This document shows positions 30,053 to 38,112 of a stretch of 38,112 nt of DNA, piece by piece. Location: the NCBI GenBank assembly GCA_902794035.1, contig CADBFN010000019.1, positions 1-38,112 of the forward strand, given 5' to 3'. A model generated the notes under the pieces. The model was not told where the DNA came from and made no database searches. It saw only the letters and a program-made list of their open reading frames with translations. The position numbers were made by a program, and so were the translations under genes. Source of the stretch: an uncultured bacterium (GTDB lineage: Bacteria > Cyanobacteriota > Vampirovibrionia > Gastranaerophilales > Gastranaerophilaceae). Position 1 is the stretch's first letter. Each line of letters starts with the position of its first letter.

Positions 30053-32101
30053 TTATTCGCCCGCTATACCCAAGACTCTGACAAATTCGTTGATAGTAGT
30101 TACACCGTTTAATATATGTTTGATACAGGAAGCATTCAATGTCGTCATACCATGATCAACTGCGCACTCCTCTATTTCCAAATCATGAGCACCTTGTGCA
30201 ATAAGTCGTTTTATTTCCTTGGTAATAGGCATAATTTCATATATACCAAGTCTTCCTCTGTAACCCTGGAAATTACAATGATTGCATCCTCCGGCCTTAT
30301 ATAAAGTAGTGTTCATTAATTTTTCAATTTCATCTTCATCAAGCGTTATACGCATAGCTTCCTCACGCGTGCAATGATATTCTTCTTTACAATCATCGCA
30401 AAGTCTTCTTACAAGACGCTGAGCAACAACACCTGATAACGTTGAAGATACCAGATAATCTTTTGCACCCATTTCAATCAAACGGGTAACAGTAGCTGCG
30501 GCTGAATTTGTGTGAACCGTACTTAACACAAGGTGACCTGTTAAAGCTGCTGATATAGCAGTTTCTAATGTTTCATAGTCACGAATTTCACCGATTAATA
30601 TAATATCAGGGTCCTGACGTAAAATTGCTCTCATACATGAAGCAAACGTGATACCTGCTTTTACGTTTACCTGAGATTGATTTATACCGTCAAGTTTGAT
30701 TTCTATAGGGTCTTCAATCGTTGTAATATTAACTGATTCATCATTTAAACTTTTTAAAATAGAATACAGAGTTGTAGTTTTACCTGAACCTGTAGGACCT
30801 GATGTTAAAATAATACCGTTAGGACAGGATACCATTCTTGTAATTTCTTCCAAATCCTGAGCATTAGCACCCGTAAGCCTTATGACTTTATCCTCCGATT
30901 TTAAACTGACAGCAGGGGCCAAAATACGAATTACAACCTTTTCTTTCCCTGATACTGGCAGCGTATTGATACGAAAGTCATAGGTACAATCTTTATAAGG
31001 CATTGAAAAAGTACCATCCTGAGGACGTCTTTGTTCAGCAATATTCATTCTCGATAGAACTTTGAAGCGTGTAATAACTGCAGATTCAGCTTTGTCAGGA
31101 ATATCTATAGTTTTTTGCAAAATACCATCTTTTCTGTATCTTACGATATAACCATTCAGTCTTGGTTCAATATGAATATCTGAAACTTTATTATCTATAG
31201 CATTGGTTATAATTTGGTTTACAAATTTTGCAACCGTACCTGTTGAAACCAATAATTCTGCATCAAGCTGATCAGTAAGACTCAATTCCGATCCGGACTC
31301 TATTGTTTCTGTTTTTATCTGTTCCAAAATTCTTTCTGTTTGCTTTTTACGTTTTGAAAAAAATACTTCTAAAGAATTTTGAAACTCATAGTGAGTCATT
31401 AAAAGTTGTTTTGGATTTTGACCTGTAATATAAATAATTGCTTTTAAAATATCCTGCTTCAAAGGTTTTAAAACACCGACAGTTAAGGTTTTACCGTTTG
31501 AAGAAATCGGAATTACGGAATTTGTACGAATAAAATCTTCAGGCAATATATTTATATAATTTTTTTGTTCCTGTAATTGCTCTGCGGAAACAAGTTTATA
31601 CCCTGTTTGTTCTCCCAATGTAGCTTTTAAATCTGCTAAAGTTATATATCCCAATTCATACAAAGTAGAACCAATAGGAGCTCCGGTAACTTTTGATTCA
31701 GCAAGAGCTTCATCTAATTGTTCCTGAGTAATTAATTCTTTTTTTAAAAGTAATTCCCCGAGCATTCCACCTACGGGCTCAGATACCATCACAGGGGCGT
31801 CTTTTCGCTGTTCAATCTGTGGGAAATCTTCTTTAATTTGTTCTTCTTCAAGAAAATCACTCAATAATTCCTGTAAATCATCATCCCCGCCAACTGGCAT
31901 AAATCTTATCGGATTCGGAAAATATCTTTTTAATAACTGACTTATCCGCTCCATATTAGATTTTTTTGAAACAGCAACAAACAATTGTCCCTGACGAATA
32001 CTTATTGGAACAAAACGCATTTTGCTCATTGCTATTTTGTCCATTTTTTCTATGATAGTTTTATCTATACTATTTTTTATTCTTGATATAACTTCATTCA
32101 T
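30053..32101 (-). CDS. pilB: Type IV pilus/type II secretion assembly ATPase (PilB/GspE)
   Basis: The product has 682 residues. An N-terminal MshEN-type domain (about 110-180) includes GGMLGELLLKKELITQEQLD. The catalytic core has Walker A TSGPTGSGKTTTLYS (about 431-445), an Asp box, Walker B DPDIILIGEIRD (about 493-504) and the His box LSTVHTNSAAATVTRL. A tetracysteine zinc site (CDDC near 564 and CNHC near 603) marks extension ATPases rather than PilT. It powers pilin polymerisation. MshEN domains often bind cyclic di-GMP; whether this one does is not shown. It lies between pilQ and pilC. Confidence 0.95.
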   Translation of the reverse strand: MNEVISRIKNSIDKTIIEKMDKIAMSKMRFVPISIRQGQLFVAVSKKSNMERISQLLKRYFPNPIRFMPVGGDDDLQELLSDFLEEEQIKEDFPQIEQRKDAPVMVSEPVGGMLGELLLKKELITQEQLDEALAESKVTGAPIGSTLYELGYITLADLKATLGEQTGYKLVSAEQLQEQKNYINILPEDFIRTNSVIPISSNGKTLTVGVLKPLKQDILKAIIYITGQNPKQLLMTHYEFQNSLEVFFSKRKKQTERILEQIKTETIESGSELSLTDQLDAELLVSTGTVAKFVNQIITNAIDNKVSDIHIEPRLNGYIVRYRKDGILQKTIDIPDKAESAVITRFKVLSRMNIAEQRRPQDGTFSMPYKDCTYDFRINTLPVSGKEKVVIRILAPAVSLKSEDKVIRLTGANAQDLEEITRMVSCPNGIILTSGPTGSGKTTTLYSILKSLNDESVNITTIEDPIEIKLDGINQSQVNVKAGITFASCMRAILRQDPDIILIGEIRDYETLETAISAALTGHLVLSTVHTNSAAATVTRLIEMGAKDYLVSSTLSGVVAQRLVRRLCDDCKEEYHCTREEAMRITLDEDEIEKLMNTTLYKAGGCNHCNFQGYRGRLGIYEIMPITKEIKRLIAQGAHDLEIEECAVDHGMTTLNASCIKHILNGVTTINEFVRVLGIAGE

Positions 32102-32125
32102 TTATCTAGTTTAAATCGTTTGTTA

Positions 32126-34000
32126 TTATAAATCCAAATCTGTAATTTCTGAAGCATCTTCGGAATCAACAATTATTTGAGGAGTAATCATAATTACCAT
32201 TTCTTCTTTGCTTCTTGTAGTTCCTGTACTTCTGAAGAACATACCAATGAAAGGCAAATCACCTAAGAACGGAATTTTAGTAACATTTTTTGCTTCAACT
32301 TCCTGAATCATACCACCGATAATTAAAGTTTCACCATCTTTAATTCTGATACCTTTTAATGTTAAGTTTCTTCTTTGAAGTAAAGTTGCAGCCAAATCTC
32401 TTTGACCTTCAACCTCACCACCTGTATATAATTGGGAAGCAATAGTACTGTATTCAGGATTAATATCTAAAGTTACATATCCGTCAGGACTAATAAACGG
32501 TGTAATTGTAACTTTTATACCATTATCACTTTGAATATCATAATCCTTTTGAACCTGTGAAGAACCGGTACCTGTAGAGTCCAAATACTGAGATGTAACT
32601 TTTGATACATAATCAGATGTCAAGTCAATAACTGATTCCTGACCATTTGTAATCAGAATACGTGGATTTGCTAAAACACGTCCTTTACTATTTTCTACCA
32701 AATAGTTAATTGTCCATATTAACTGTGGAGAGCTGCTCCATTGACCATAAGAAATATCTCCTTCTGTATCTTTAGAAGTAGAAGTTCCTGAACCCATAGC
32801 CTGTTCACTGAATCCATGTCCTGCAAAGAAAATCGGATAATTTTTCCCGCCGCCGGAACTTGCGGTTCTTATACCGTCTTTAGCATTAAATGAGATATGT
32901 TTACTCATATATTGCCAGGTATTATCAAATGTTTTACTGCCGGATTCAGATAATGAAATAATCTGAACCTCTAAATAAGCCTGAGGGGCTTTCAAATCAT
33001 TTGCAGCAATATAATCTTTTATCATTTCCAATTGAGTAGGAGAACCACCGATAATCTGAATCATGCCTATAGTTGGGAAATATGAAACAGTCATATTTTT
33101 AAATGGTAAAGAAGCTAAATCTTCAGCATCAGCTTTTTGTTCAACTGAACATAACAACTTCCCACCTCCGATAGACAGCCCTTCTCCACCGCCGCCGACA
33201 CTTAAAGAATCAGAAGCAAAACCCGTAGGGACACCGGCAGCACCACCGGTTGATCCTTCTCCTCCATTACTCATAAAGGAAGGAACCAGAGTAGAACATA
33301 TCAAACCAGCCATTTCAGCAGGAGTAACATGATTTACTTTAAAATTTGTAATAGGAGGTTTTTTATCAAATTGTTCTATTACTTTTTGAGCCAACATAGC
33401 ATCAGAACGTGTTCCCATAACCAGTAATTCATTATTAGCAGGGTTTGTGGTAACTACAGGTTTTGATGATGCTCCGGGACTTATACCGGTTTTATTAAAT
33501 ATATTTTTGTTTAAGAAATCTGCAATTGACGCAGCACTTACATACTTAACAGGAACAATAATAATATCTTTTGAGCCTGCAGATGCATCAATTTCTCCTC
33601 CTTCTCCTTCTTCACCGGCCATTACCACAAGTGTATTACCCTGAATAGAATATTTTAACTTATTAGTTACAATTACCAGATTCAATGCTTTTTGTAAAGT
33701 TACATCAACCAAATCCATTGTAACTGTACCCTGAACATCCTGAGCGAATATTATATTCATACCTGCCTGATCAGCAAACATTCTCAAAACCTGAGTAACA
33801 TCCGCATCTCTAAGACTCAGATTTACGATTGAATCTGCATTTTTAATTTGAGTTTCAGAATTAATATCCATTGATTTTATTGATTGTTCCGAACGGATGA
33901 CAGGAGAACCCTGAGCATAAGCTAAAGGACCGGTTCCCATCATTAAAAATGAAACTGCCATTATACTTGCGATAAATTTTGCACCAATTTTATTTTTCAT
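32126..34000 (-). CDS. pilQ: Outer-membrane secretin (PilQ/GspD family)
   Basis: The 624-residue product has a signal peptide (MKNKIGAKFIASIMAVSFLM, then a run ending in AYA, about 1-29). An STN domain (about 48-118) contains LRDADVTQVLRMFADQAGMN. An N-domain has IIIVPVKYVSAASIADFLNK, followed by a Gly-rich loop (about 225-265). The C-terminal secretin core (about 430-615) includes ITPFISPDGYVTLDINPEYS and LQRRNLTLKGIRIKDGETLI. It would form the gated channel through which pili cross the outer membrane. The Shine-Dalgarno GGGAGC is before the ATG. The pilP-like lipoprotein gene is 26 bp upstream. Confidence 0.94.
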   Translation of the reverse strand: MKNKIGAKFIASIMAVSFLMMGTGPLAYAQGSPVIRSEQSIKSMDINSETQIKNADSIVNLSLRDADVTQVLRMFADQAGMNIIFAQDVQGTVTMDLVDVTLQKALNLVIVTNKLKYSIQGNTLVVMAGEEGEGGEIDASAGSKDIIIVPVKYVSAASIADFLNKNIFNKTGISPGASSKPVVTTNPANNELLVMGTRSDAMLAQKVIEQFDKKPPITNFKVNHVTPAEMAGLICSTLVPSFMSNGGEGSTGGAAGVPTGFASDSLSVGGGGEGLSIGGGKLLCSVEQKADAEDLASLPFKNMTVSYFPTIGMIQIIGGSPTQLEMIKDYIAANDLKAPQAYLEVQIISLSESGSKTFDNTWQYMSKHISFNAKDGIRTASSGGGKNYPIFFAGHGFSEQAMGSGTSTSKDTEGDISYGQWSSSPQLIWTINYLVENSKGRVLANPRILITNGQESVIDLTSDYVSKVTSQYLDSTGTGSSQVQKDYDIQSDNGIKVTITPFISPDGYVTLDINPEYSTIASQLYTGGEVEGQRDLAATLLQRRNLTLKGIRIKDGETLIIGGMIQEVEAKNVTKIPFLGDLPFIGMFFRSTGTTRSKEEMVIMITPQIIVDSEDASEITDLDL

Positions 34001-34026
34001 ATTCGCTCCCGATTGATCTTTCGTAT

Positions 34027-34740
34027 TTAAATTTTTCTACCGCCAAATCTTTCTTCCAGCCTGTATATATCAGTTTGGTTTGTATTGATACCATCTTTGG
34101 TAAACAATTCTCCGATTGCAGCCGAATAAACATTTGAACCCATTGCCGCTGTCACCCAAGTTGGACTTATCTTAACTATTTTGTATTCCTGACCTATTAT
34201 TTTGTCACCGGGTCTTACAAGATAATCTTTGTTTTCAACATTTATTATGGCTGAAGGTGCTTCAGTATTGTACATAATACCAACGACCTTTGTTTTGGTA
34301 ATTTTTGTTGCAACTGTTCCTGACGCTAAAGAGGTTGGTGGAACAGGTAAATTAAAGCTGTAAGGACTAATGTCGTCAGCTTCTCTTATAGAATAATTTT
34401 GTAACTTTTTAAGTTGTCTGATTTTTGAATTTGTCGCATTTGCTTCCGCAATCGCAGATCTTCTGGCTTTTTCATATTCAATCATTTCATTATAAGGCAT
34501 AAACGGATTGCTTCTGCCAATTGAAACTACATCGTAAGAAACCATTTTGCCGGGAGCATTATTTTCTTTTACATCAACATTTACAGTATTTTGAGCTGTT
34601 TTTGAAGCTAAATAAACAGGTTGATATTCTTGCAAAGCTTCTTTTTTAGTTCCACAACCGCTCAATAATATTGTCATAATCACAAATACAGACAATATAC
34701 AAAAAATATTTCTTATTTTTAAGTTTATGTACTTTCTCAT
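34027..34740 (-). CDS. PilP/GspC-like lipoprotein of the pilus operon
   Basis: I choose the ATG at 34740; the longer reading starts with a TTG. The product is 237 residues with a lipoprotein signal ending LLSGCG (Cys near 29). A Pro/Asn-rich and helical linker follows, with SIGRSNPFMPYNEM. The C-terminal beta domain (about 150-215) includes VVGIMYNTEAPSAIINVENK, DYLVRPGDKIIGQEYKIVKI. That domain resembles the PilP/GspC HR domain that contacts the secretin, and its place just before pilQ fits. pilM, pilN and pilO are not adjacent as they are in many species. The role as periplasmic link to PilQ is inferred. Confidence 0.75.
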   Translation of the reverse strand: MRKYINLKIRNIFCILSVFVIMTILLSGCGTKKEALQEYQPVYLASKTAQNTVNVDVKENNAPGKMVSYDVVSIGRSNPFMPYNEMIEYEKARRSAIAEANATNSKIRQLKKLQNYSIREADDISPYSFNLPVPPTSLASGTVATKITKTKVVGIMYNTEAPSAIINVENKDYLVRPGDKIIGQEYKIVKISPTWVTAAMGSNVYSAAIGELFTKDGINTNQTDIYRLEERFGGRKI

Positions 34741-35019
34741 CTTACCCGTCAAGTCTTATATTCGGTTATTATATACAATTAGAGTAATAACCATTCTAAC
34801 AATAATAATATCATATTTAGCAATATTGGGCAAAATTAGGGGTAATAATCATATATTTGAAGTATATTATCCTAAATCTCAATAAATACAAGTATTTCCC
34901 CTGTTTATATTTCGTAACAGATTATAAATGCTTAAAATATTTCAATCCATTGATTGATATCGATTATATAAATTTTTAAATTAATTCACCTTATTGTCTT
35001 TTTTTTATCAGCGAATAAC

Positions 35020-36351
35020 ATGTACTTGATTATGGATTGTAAAAAAGTATCTTATACATTACCCTTTAAGGGACTCAATATTTATAACGCAACCTCTTAT
35101 GTTCAGGATCATACATTGATAAACAGAGGAATAACTACGCTTGGAGGAAGCACATTCCCTCAATGCGCGATGTCAAATAATAAATATGAAGCTCAGGAGC
35201 GGGCATTGATGGGAGGAATATACTTTATTGCATCATACCTGACTCCTGTATTATTAATTCCTCTTTACAATAAACATTTTCTTAAAAATAAAGGAATTAT
35301 CAGCTCACTAAAAGGAGCCGAAAAGAAAATAATACAAGTTTCAAAAAGATATCTTACTCCTGATGCGAATTTAAAGGAAGGTTTAGAAAAAACCGCAAAA
35401 ATTTTTGACGAAAAAAACGGGACAAATGAACATCAAAAAGCATTTGAAAAAATTTATAATAAATACAATAATCCTGATAAATTAAAAAAAGATTTACTCT
35501 CAGTACACGAAAAAGTTTTAATGACAGATTTTATAACAACAGGTGCCATGTGGTCTGCAATACCATGGATTGCAACAGAATTTACCCAAAGCAGAACAAA
35601 AAGAAAAGACTTTTCTGCAGGTTTTGAATTAAAAAAAGACAACTCAAAATCTGATGAAGAAGTTAAAAAATCCAAGATGAAAAAACTAGCCTGGAATATA
35701 GCATTTTCAGTAATTCCCGGAATTATATTTGCAAAAACAATAACAAAAGGACTGAGTTCTAAAAGTACAAATCCATTATTACAAAAAATAGCAAAAAATC
35801 CGCATAATTTTGATTATACCTCAGGCACCAACATGTCAAAAACAATCTACGCCGCAATCTGGATTTTATCAAGTTTTCCTGCAAAAATAATATCATCAAG
35901 AGATTCAAATGAACGCAAAGACAGAGCTTTGAGAGATATCGGTTTATTCACAATGTTTTTTGGCGGAGATTTTTTAATCAATAATATTGCAGGCAGAATC
36001 GCAGACAAAATTTTCGGAACAAAAATCATGAATGACGAAGGTAAAAAATTAAATTTCTTCCAAAAATTTAAAATGCCATTGCGTAATTTCAGAACGCTTG
36101 ATCAGGCAAAAGATATTTCGCCTGAAGTATTAAAAAAGACAAAATCCATAGGAGCGGGACTGTACTGGTTCTCATTACTTACCAATACTGCCCTGATAGG
36201 CTTTGGATTACCAAAGATATTAAACAAATTTTTACGTCATAATATTGAAAAAGAAAAACAACAAAACATTTCAAATTTTGACCTTGCATTCAAAGGTAAG
36301 ACATCAATGCAAAAATTTATTTTACATTCAAAAGAAATAACCACAAACTAA
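35020..36351 (+). CDS. Multi-span membrane protein of unknown function with FKG motifs
   Basis: The product has 443 residues from the ATG at 35020, or 439 from 35032; neither has a Shine-Dalgarno. The N-terminus (MDCKKVSYTLPFKGLNIYNA) holds LPFKG, and a similar LAFKG recurs near the C-terminus. Hydrophobic segments include GGIYFIASYLTPVLLIPLY (about 66-84), TGAMWSAIPWIATEF, the stretch around NIAFSVIPGIIFA, IWILSSFPAKII, DIGLFTMFFGGDFLINNIA and GAGLYWFSLLTNTALIGFGL, separated by Lys-rich loops. This suggests six or so membrane-associated segments. No known family is recognised; I believe such proteins are typical of this bacterial group. Function unknown. Confidence 0.75.
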   Translation: MYLIMDCKKVSYTLPFKGLNIYNATSYVQDHTLINRGITTLGGSTFPQCAMSNNKYEAQERALMGGIYFIASYLTPVLLIPLYNKHFLKNKGIISSLKGAEKKIIQVSKRYLTPDANLKEGLEKTAKIFDEKNGTNEHQKAFEKIYNKYNNPDKLKKDLLSVHEKVLMTDFITTGAMWSAIPWIATEFTQSRTKRKDFSAGFELKKDNSKSDEEVKKSKMKKLAWNIAFSVIPGIIFAKTITKGLSSKSTNPLLQKIAKNPHNFDYTSGTNMSKTIYAAIWILSSFPAKIISSRDSNERKDRALRDIGLFTMFFGGDFLINNIAGRIADKIFGTKIMNDEGKKLNFFQKFKMPLRNFRTLDQAKDISPEVLKKTKSIGAGLYWFSLLTNTALIGFGLPKILNKFLRHNIEKEKQQNISNFDLAFKGKTSMQKFILHSKEITTN

Positions 36352-36451
36352 GTTATTCTGAACTTTCGAAGCAAACCAGCCAAAATCGCAGTCAATTTTT
36401 CGCAATAACAAATTAGTATATGCTTTACCCCTAGCCTGCAGCATCATTTTG

Positions 36452-37083
36452 GCGGGTGAGGGTTGAATTTGTATTATTAGCAATTTAATGTGTATAAACA
36501 AACCATTGCAAAAAAGATACATGTCATTACGAGGAGGGCAAAGGATTGCCCGACGAAGTAATCCAGCTTTTTATTACATTAATTTTAAAAAGTATATTTT
36601 ATTCTGATTTTGAATTATAAAACAACTGGATTGCCACGCCCTGACGGGCTCGCAATGACAATTTTTTTATTTCTCCCCGAGGGGGAGAGAAATTTTTCAA
36701 TGTGAGAAATTTATTTCGAACATTTGAAAAATGAGAGAGGGTTAGATTAAAAATCAACCCCTCACCCCACCCCTCTCCCTTTGGGAGAGGGAGCAGTTCT
36801 TGAAATTTTAATTTCATAGAAATGCGGGAGAGGGTTGAATTTGTATTATTAGCAATTTAGTGCGTAGAAATGCATCCTAAATTACTATTTCAAATATTTT
36901 GTTGGGTTTCATTACATTTCACACAACCTACCTACTGCAATATTGTGAATGCCAACAATTGACCCCTCACCCCACCCCTCTCCCATTGGGAGAGGGAGCA
37001 GTTCTTGAAATTTTAATTTCTTAGAAATGCGGGTGAGGGTTGATTTGATGGGATTGCCACGCCCTGACGGGCTCGCAATGACA
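36452..37083. repeat. Cluster of dispersed non-coding repeats between two genes
   Basis: The 734-bp gap at 36352-37085 has no credible gene and is made of repeat copies. A 47-nt word at 36452-36498 recurs at 36824-36870. An 82-bp unit at 36757-36838 recurs at 36962-37043 with three mismatches; each copy has an internal CTCCC/GGGAG hairpin and outer CCCTCACCC/GGGTGAGGG-type arms. A 33-bp word at 36628-36660 recurs exactly at 37051-37083, ending 2 bp before the stop codon of the pilin-like gene. This is the style of MITE or REP clusters. Confidence 0.9.
36523..36659. repeat. MITE-like element with inverted ends
   Basis: GTCATTACGAG (36523-36533) and CTCGCAATGAC (36649-36659) are near-perfect inverted ends. 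Next to them ATTGCCC/GGGCAAA-type and TGACGGGC words can pair in internal hairpins. The 137-bp body is AT-rich in the middle and codes for nothing. Its right end exists as a solo copy at 37051-37083. Confidence 0.7.
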
Positions 37084-37085
37084 AA

Positions 37086-38112
37086 TTACAAATCACCCAC
37101 ACAAACAGCCCTGAAGTTCGCACGAAAACGATCACTGCCGTAGTGTCTAGTCGAACCAGAAAGGGAGAAACCCCGGTTGTACACGTCGATGGAGCTGTAC
37201 TCACGGCCTGACCACAAGTTGTACCAGGAGGAGCCTAAGCCGGAAAAGCTCTCAGGCAGTTTGCTGAAATCAGGGGTACCAGTGCATCTGCCAAGTCCTG
37301 TACCATAATAATTGTCATCACAGGTTGGGTAAATTGTTTTAGCTAGAGCGTATAAATCATCTTCTGTTGGCATATTTTGGACTCCGCCACACTTTTCAAC
37401 CGCTGCAGCCCAGTAATCTGTATCATAACCACATTTTTGGATTCCTAATGATTCCTTTTTAGCTTCGCATTGTGCTTTGGTCATTGGAGTTGTTATTACC
37501 TGTGGTTCCCATTTGTCAAATTGACGGCGTTTGGCTAATTTTTCTGCGTCTGTTAGTTCTCTAAGTGCACCAATTTGGGCAAGTCCTGCGTTTGTTGCAG
37601 GTTCGACCGTTCCGTTATGGAATACTATAGGATATACATCTCCGATTTTTGAACCCGTTGTTTTTAAAGTACATGGTGTGTAAACATCTAATGAAGATGT
37701 ACCGTCTGCACAGGTTACTTCTTTATTTGGCAAGCTTACTCCATTTACATCTATAAATCCGATACAGTTTTTTAGTCCGTTTTCGTCTGTAAGAATTGTT
37801 TTATTGATTGTTTGACCGCTTTCAAGGCTACAGCGTTTGGCGTTTGGATTAAAGCCGACTATTGAACCGTCTGCTAAAGTATAAAGCAGAAAATTAGTCG
37901 GGTCAAAACCGTCTGTCTTTTTAGTAAATTGGTATTTGGAATTAAAAATTGAACCATTTACCTCTCCATACACTCCCATATAATTTTTGGCTGAAAGTGT
38001 ACTATTAAACAACGCGCACATTGTTGATTGAGAATCTGAAAATTTATCACTTCCGCAGGTTGAAGGGTCGCTATCATATGTTATTGAACCGTAATCCATA
38101 TCATACTGAGCC
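37086..38112 (-). CDS. Pilin-like surface protein, 5' end outside the window
   Basis: The frame stays open to the window edge (codons for A, Q, Y, D precede the Met at 38099), so the true start lies beyond 38112. The visible ~341 residues have paired cysteines and text such as CALFNSTLSAKNYMGVYGEV, NCIGFIDVNGVSLPNKEVTC, typical of the globular part of pseudopilin-like proteins in this group. The C-terminus contains SFSGLGSSWYNLWSGREYSS and ends FRAVCVGDL, the form of a C-type-lectin/DUF1566-like fold. Its last ~130 bp look like a DGR variable region. The prepilin signal, if any, is not in view. Probably a displayed, ligand-binding protein. Confidence 0.8.
   Translation of the reverse strand, partial: AQYDMDYGSITYDSDPSTCGSDKFSDSQSTMCALFNSTLSAKNYMGVYGEVNGSIFNSKYQFTKKTDGFDPTNFLLYTLADGSIVGFNPNAKRCSLESGQTINKTILTDENGLKNCIGFIDVNGVSLPNKEVTCADGTSSLDVYTPCTLKTTGSKIGDVYPIVFHNGTVEPATNAGLAQIGALRELTDAEKLAKRRQFDKWEPQVITTPMTKAQCEAKKESLGIQKCGYDTDYWAAAVEKCGGVQNMPTEDDLYALAKTIYPTCDDNYYGTGLGRCTGTPDFSKLPESFSGLGSSWYNLWSGREYSSIDVYNRGFSLSGSTRHYGSDRFRANFRAVCVGDL
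37092..37262 (-). other. Candidate DGR variable region (3' end of the pilin-like gene)
   Basis: On the coding strand the segment from the Trp codon at 37224-37226 to the stop is GC-rich compared with the rest of the gene (31/60 and 34/60 G+C in 37141-37200 and 37201-37260, against 22/60 in 37321-37380). In the 31 codons at 37113-37205, 25 end in C or T. That is expected if AAC/AAT codons of a template were mutated at their adenines. Residues are the usual diversified set (R, S, I, D, Y, N, G, T, H), with Trp, Phe and Val-Cys-Val-Gly fixed. No template repeat or reverse transcriptase lies in the window. Confidence 0.6.

Noticed and set aside
36599-36817. Minus-strand ORF with LPLPKGEGWGEG and SLRARQGVAI
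   Set aside because: It is a translation of the dispersed non-coding repeats, not a gene.
36352-37085. DGR template repeat or accessory gene next to the pilin
   Set aside because: The gap has only dispersed repeats; I see no adenine-rich near-copy of the variable region and no open frame for an accessory protein.
37013-37204. Minus-strand ORF overlapping the pilin 3' end in another frame
   Set aside because: It joins the alternate frame of the pilin-like gene with the 33-bp repeat; the pilin frame explains the region better.

Overview
The window looks like a low-GC genome from a gut lineage of non-photosynthetic Cyanobacteria (Vampirovibrionia/Melainabacteria, order Gastranaerophilales). 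This rests on several signs: an AT-rich genome with the standard code; LPS genes (lptC, lptA, lpxK) beside an MCE/TGD2-like lipid-transport protein; type IV pilus genes with pseudopilin-like proteins; a fermentative bifunctional AdhE; a membrane pyrophosphatase; and several lineage-type proteins of unknown function. The assignment is inferred from gene content only; no rRNA is present.

Layout. 1-3.0 kb is the classic translation/secretion block rpmG - tRNA-Trp(CCA) - secE - nusG - rplK - rplA, with a matching candidate L1-binding hairpin in front of both rplK and rplA, closed by a strong terminator. 3.0-4.7 kb holds two small paralogous genes, a one-domain mannose-6-phosphate isomerase cupin and a protein with a possible CheD/CNF1-like Cys-His pattern. 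4.9-11.5 kb carries hppA, a small unknown gene, adhE with a Rex-like operator immediately downstream of its -10 box, and a small Asn-rich protein. 11.6-13.1 kb is a pseudopilin-like gene with a cysteine-rich modular domain. 13.1-17.5 kb (minus strand) is two unknown surface-type genes followed by lptC-lptA-TPR. 17.7-24.7 kb (plus) is MCE - lpxK - nth - DUF2339 membrane protein, then an acyl-CoA/acyl-ACP synthetase.

24.7-25.4 kb is a tRNA-Pro(CGG) gene whose 5' part is duplicated in an exact 100-bp-period tandem array upstream and whose 3' end plus terminator is duplicated downstream. 25.4-28.7 kb holds a calpain-like cysteine protease candidate, a small helical protein and glyS. 28.8-34.7 kb is a pilP-like - pilQ - pilB - pilC type IV pilus/type II secretion operon. 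35.0-36.4 kb is a lineage-type membrane protein. 36.4-37.1 kb is a cluster of dispersed non-coding repeats. It abuts the 3' end of a pilin-like gene (37.1 kb to the window edge) whose last ~130 bp look like the variable region of a diversity-generating retroelement (DGR).

How it fits together. The envelope genes (LPS export, MCE lipid transport, pilus machinery, pilin-like surface proteins) describe a diderm cell that displays pili or pseudopili. AdhE under a Rex/CRP-like site and the ion-pumping pyrophosphatase fit an anaerobic fermenter. The most novel candidates are the DGR-like C-terminus on a pilin-like protein, the tRNA-Pro-derived tandem array, and a short N-terminal motif ([IL][SP]F followed by K/G/T) shared by four otherwise unrelated proteins, two of which have enzyme-like Cys/His signatures. 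The template repeat and reverse transcriptase needed to confirm a DGR are not in this window.
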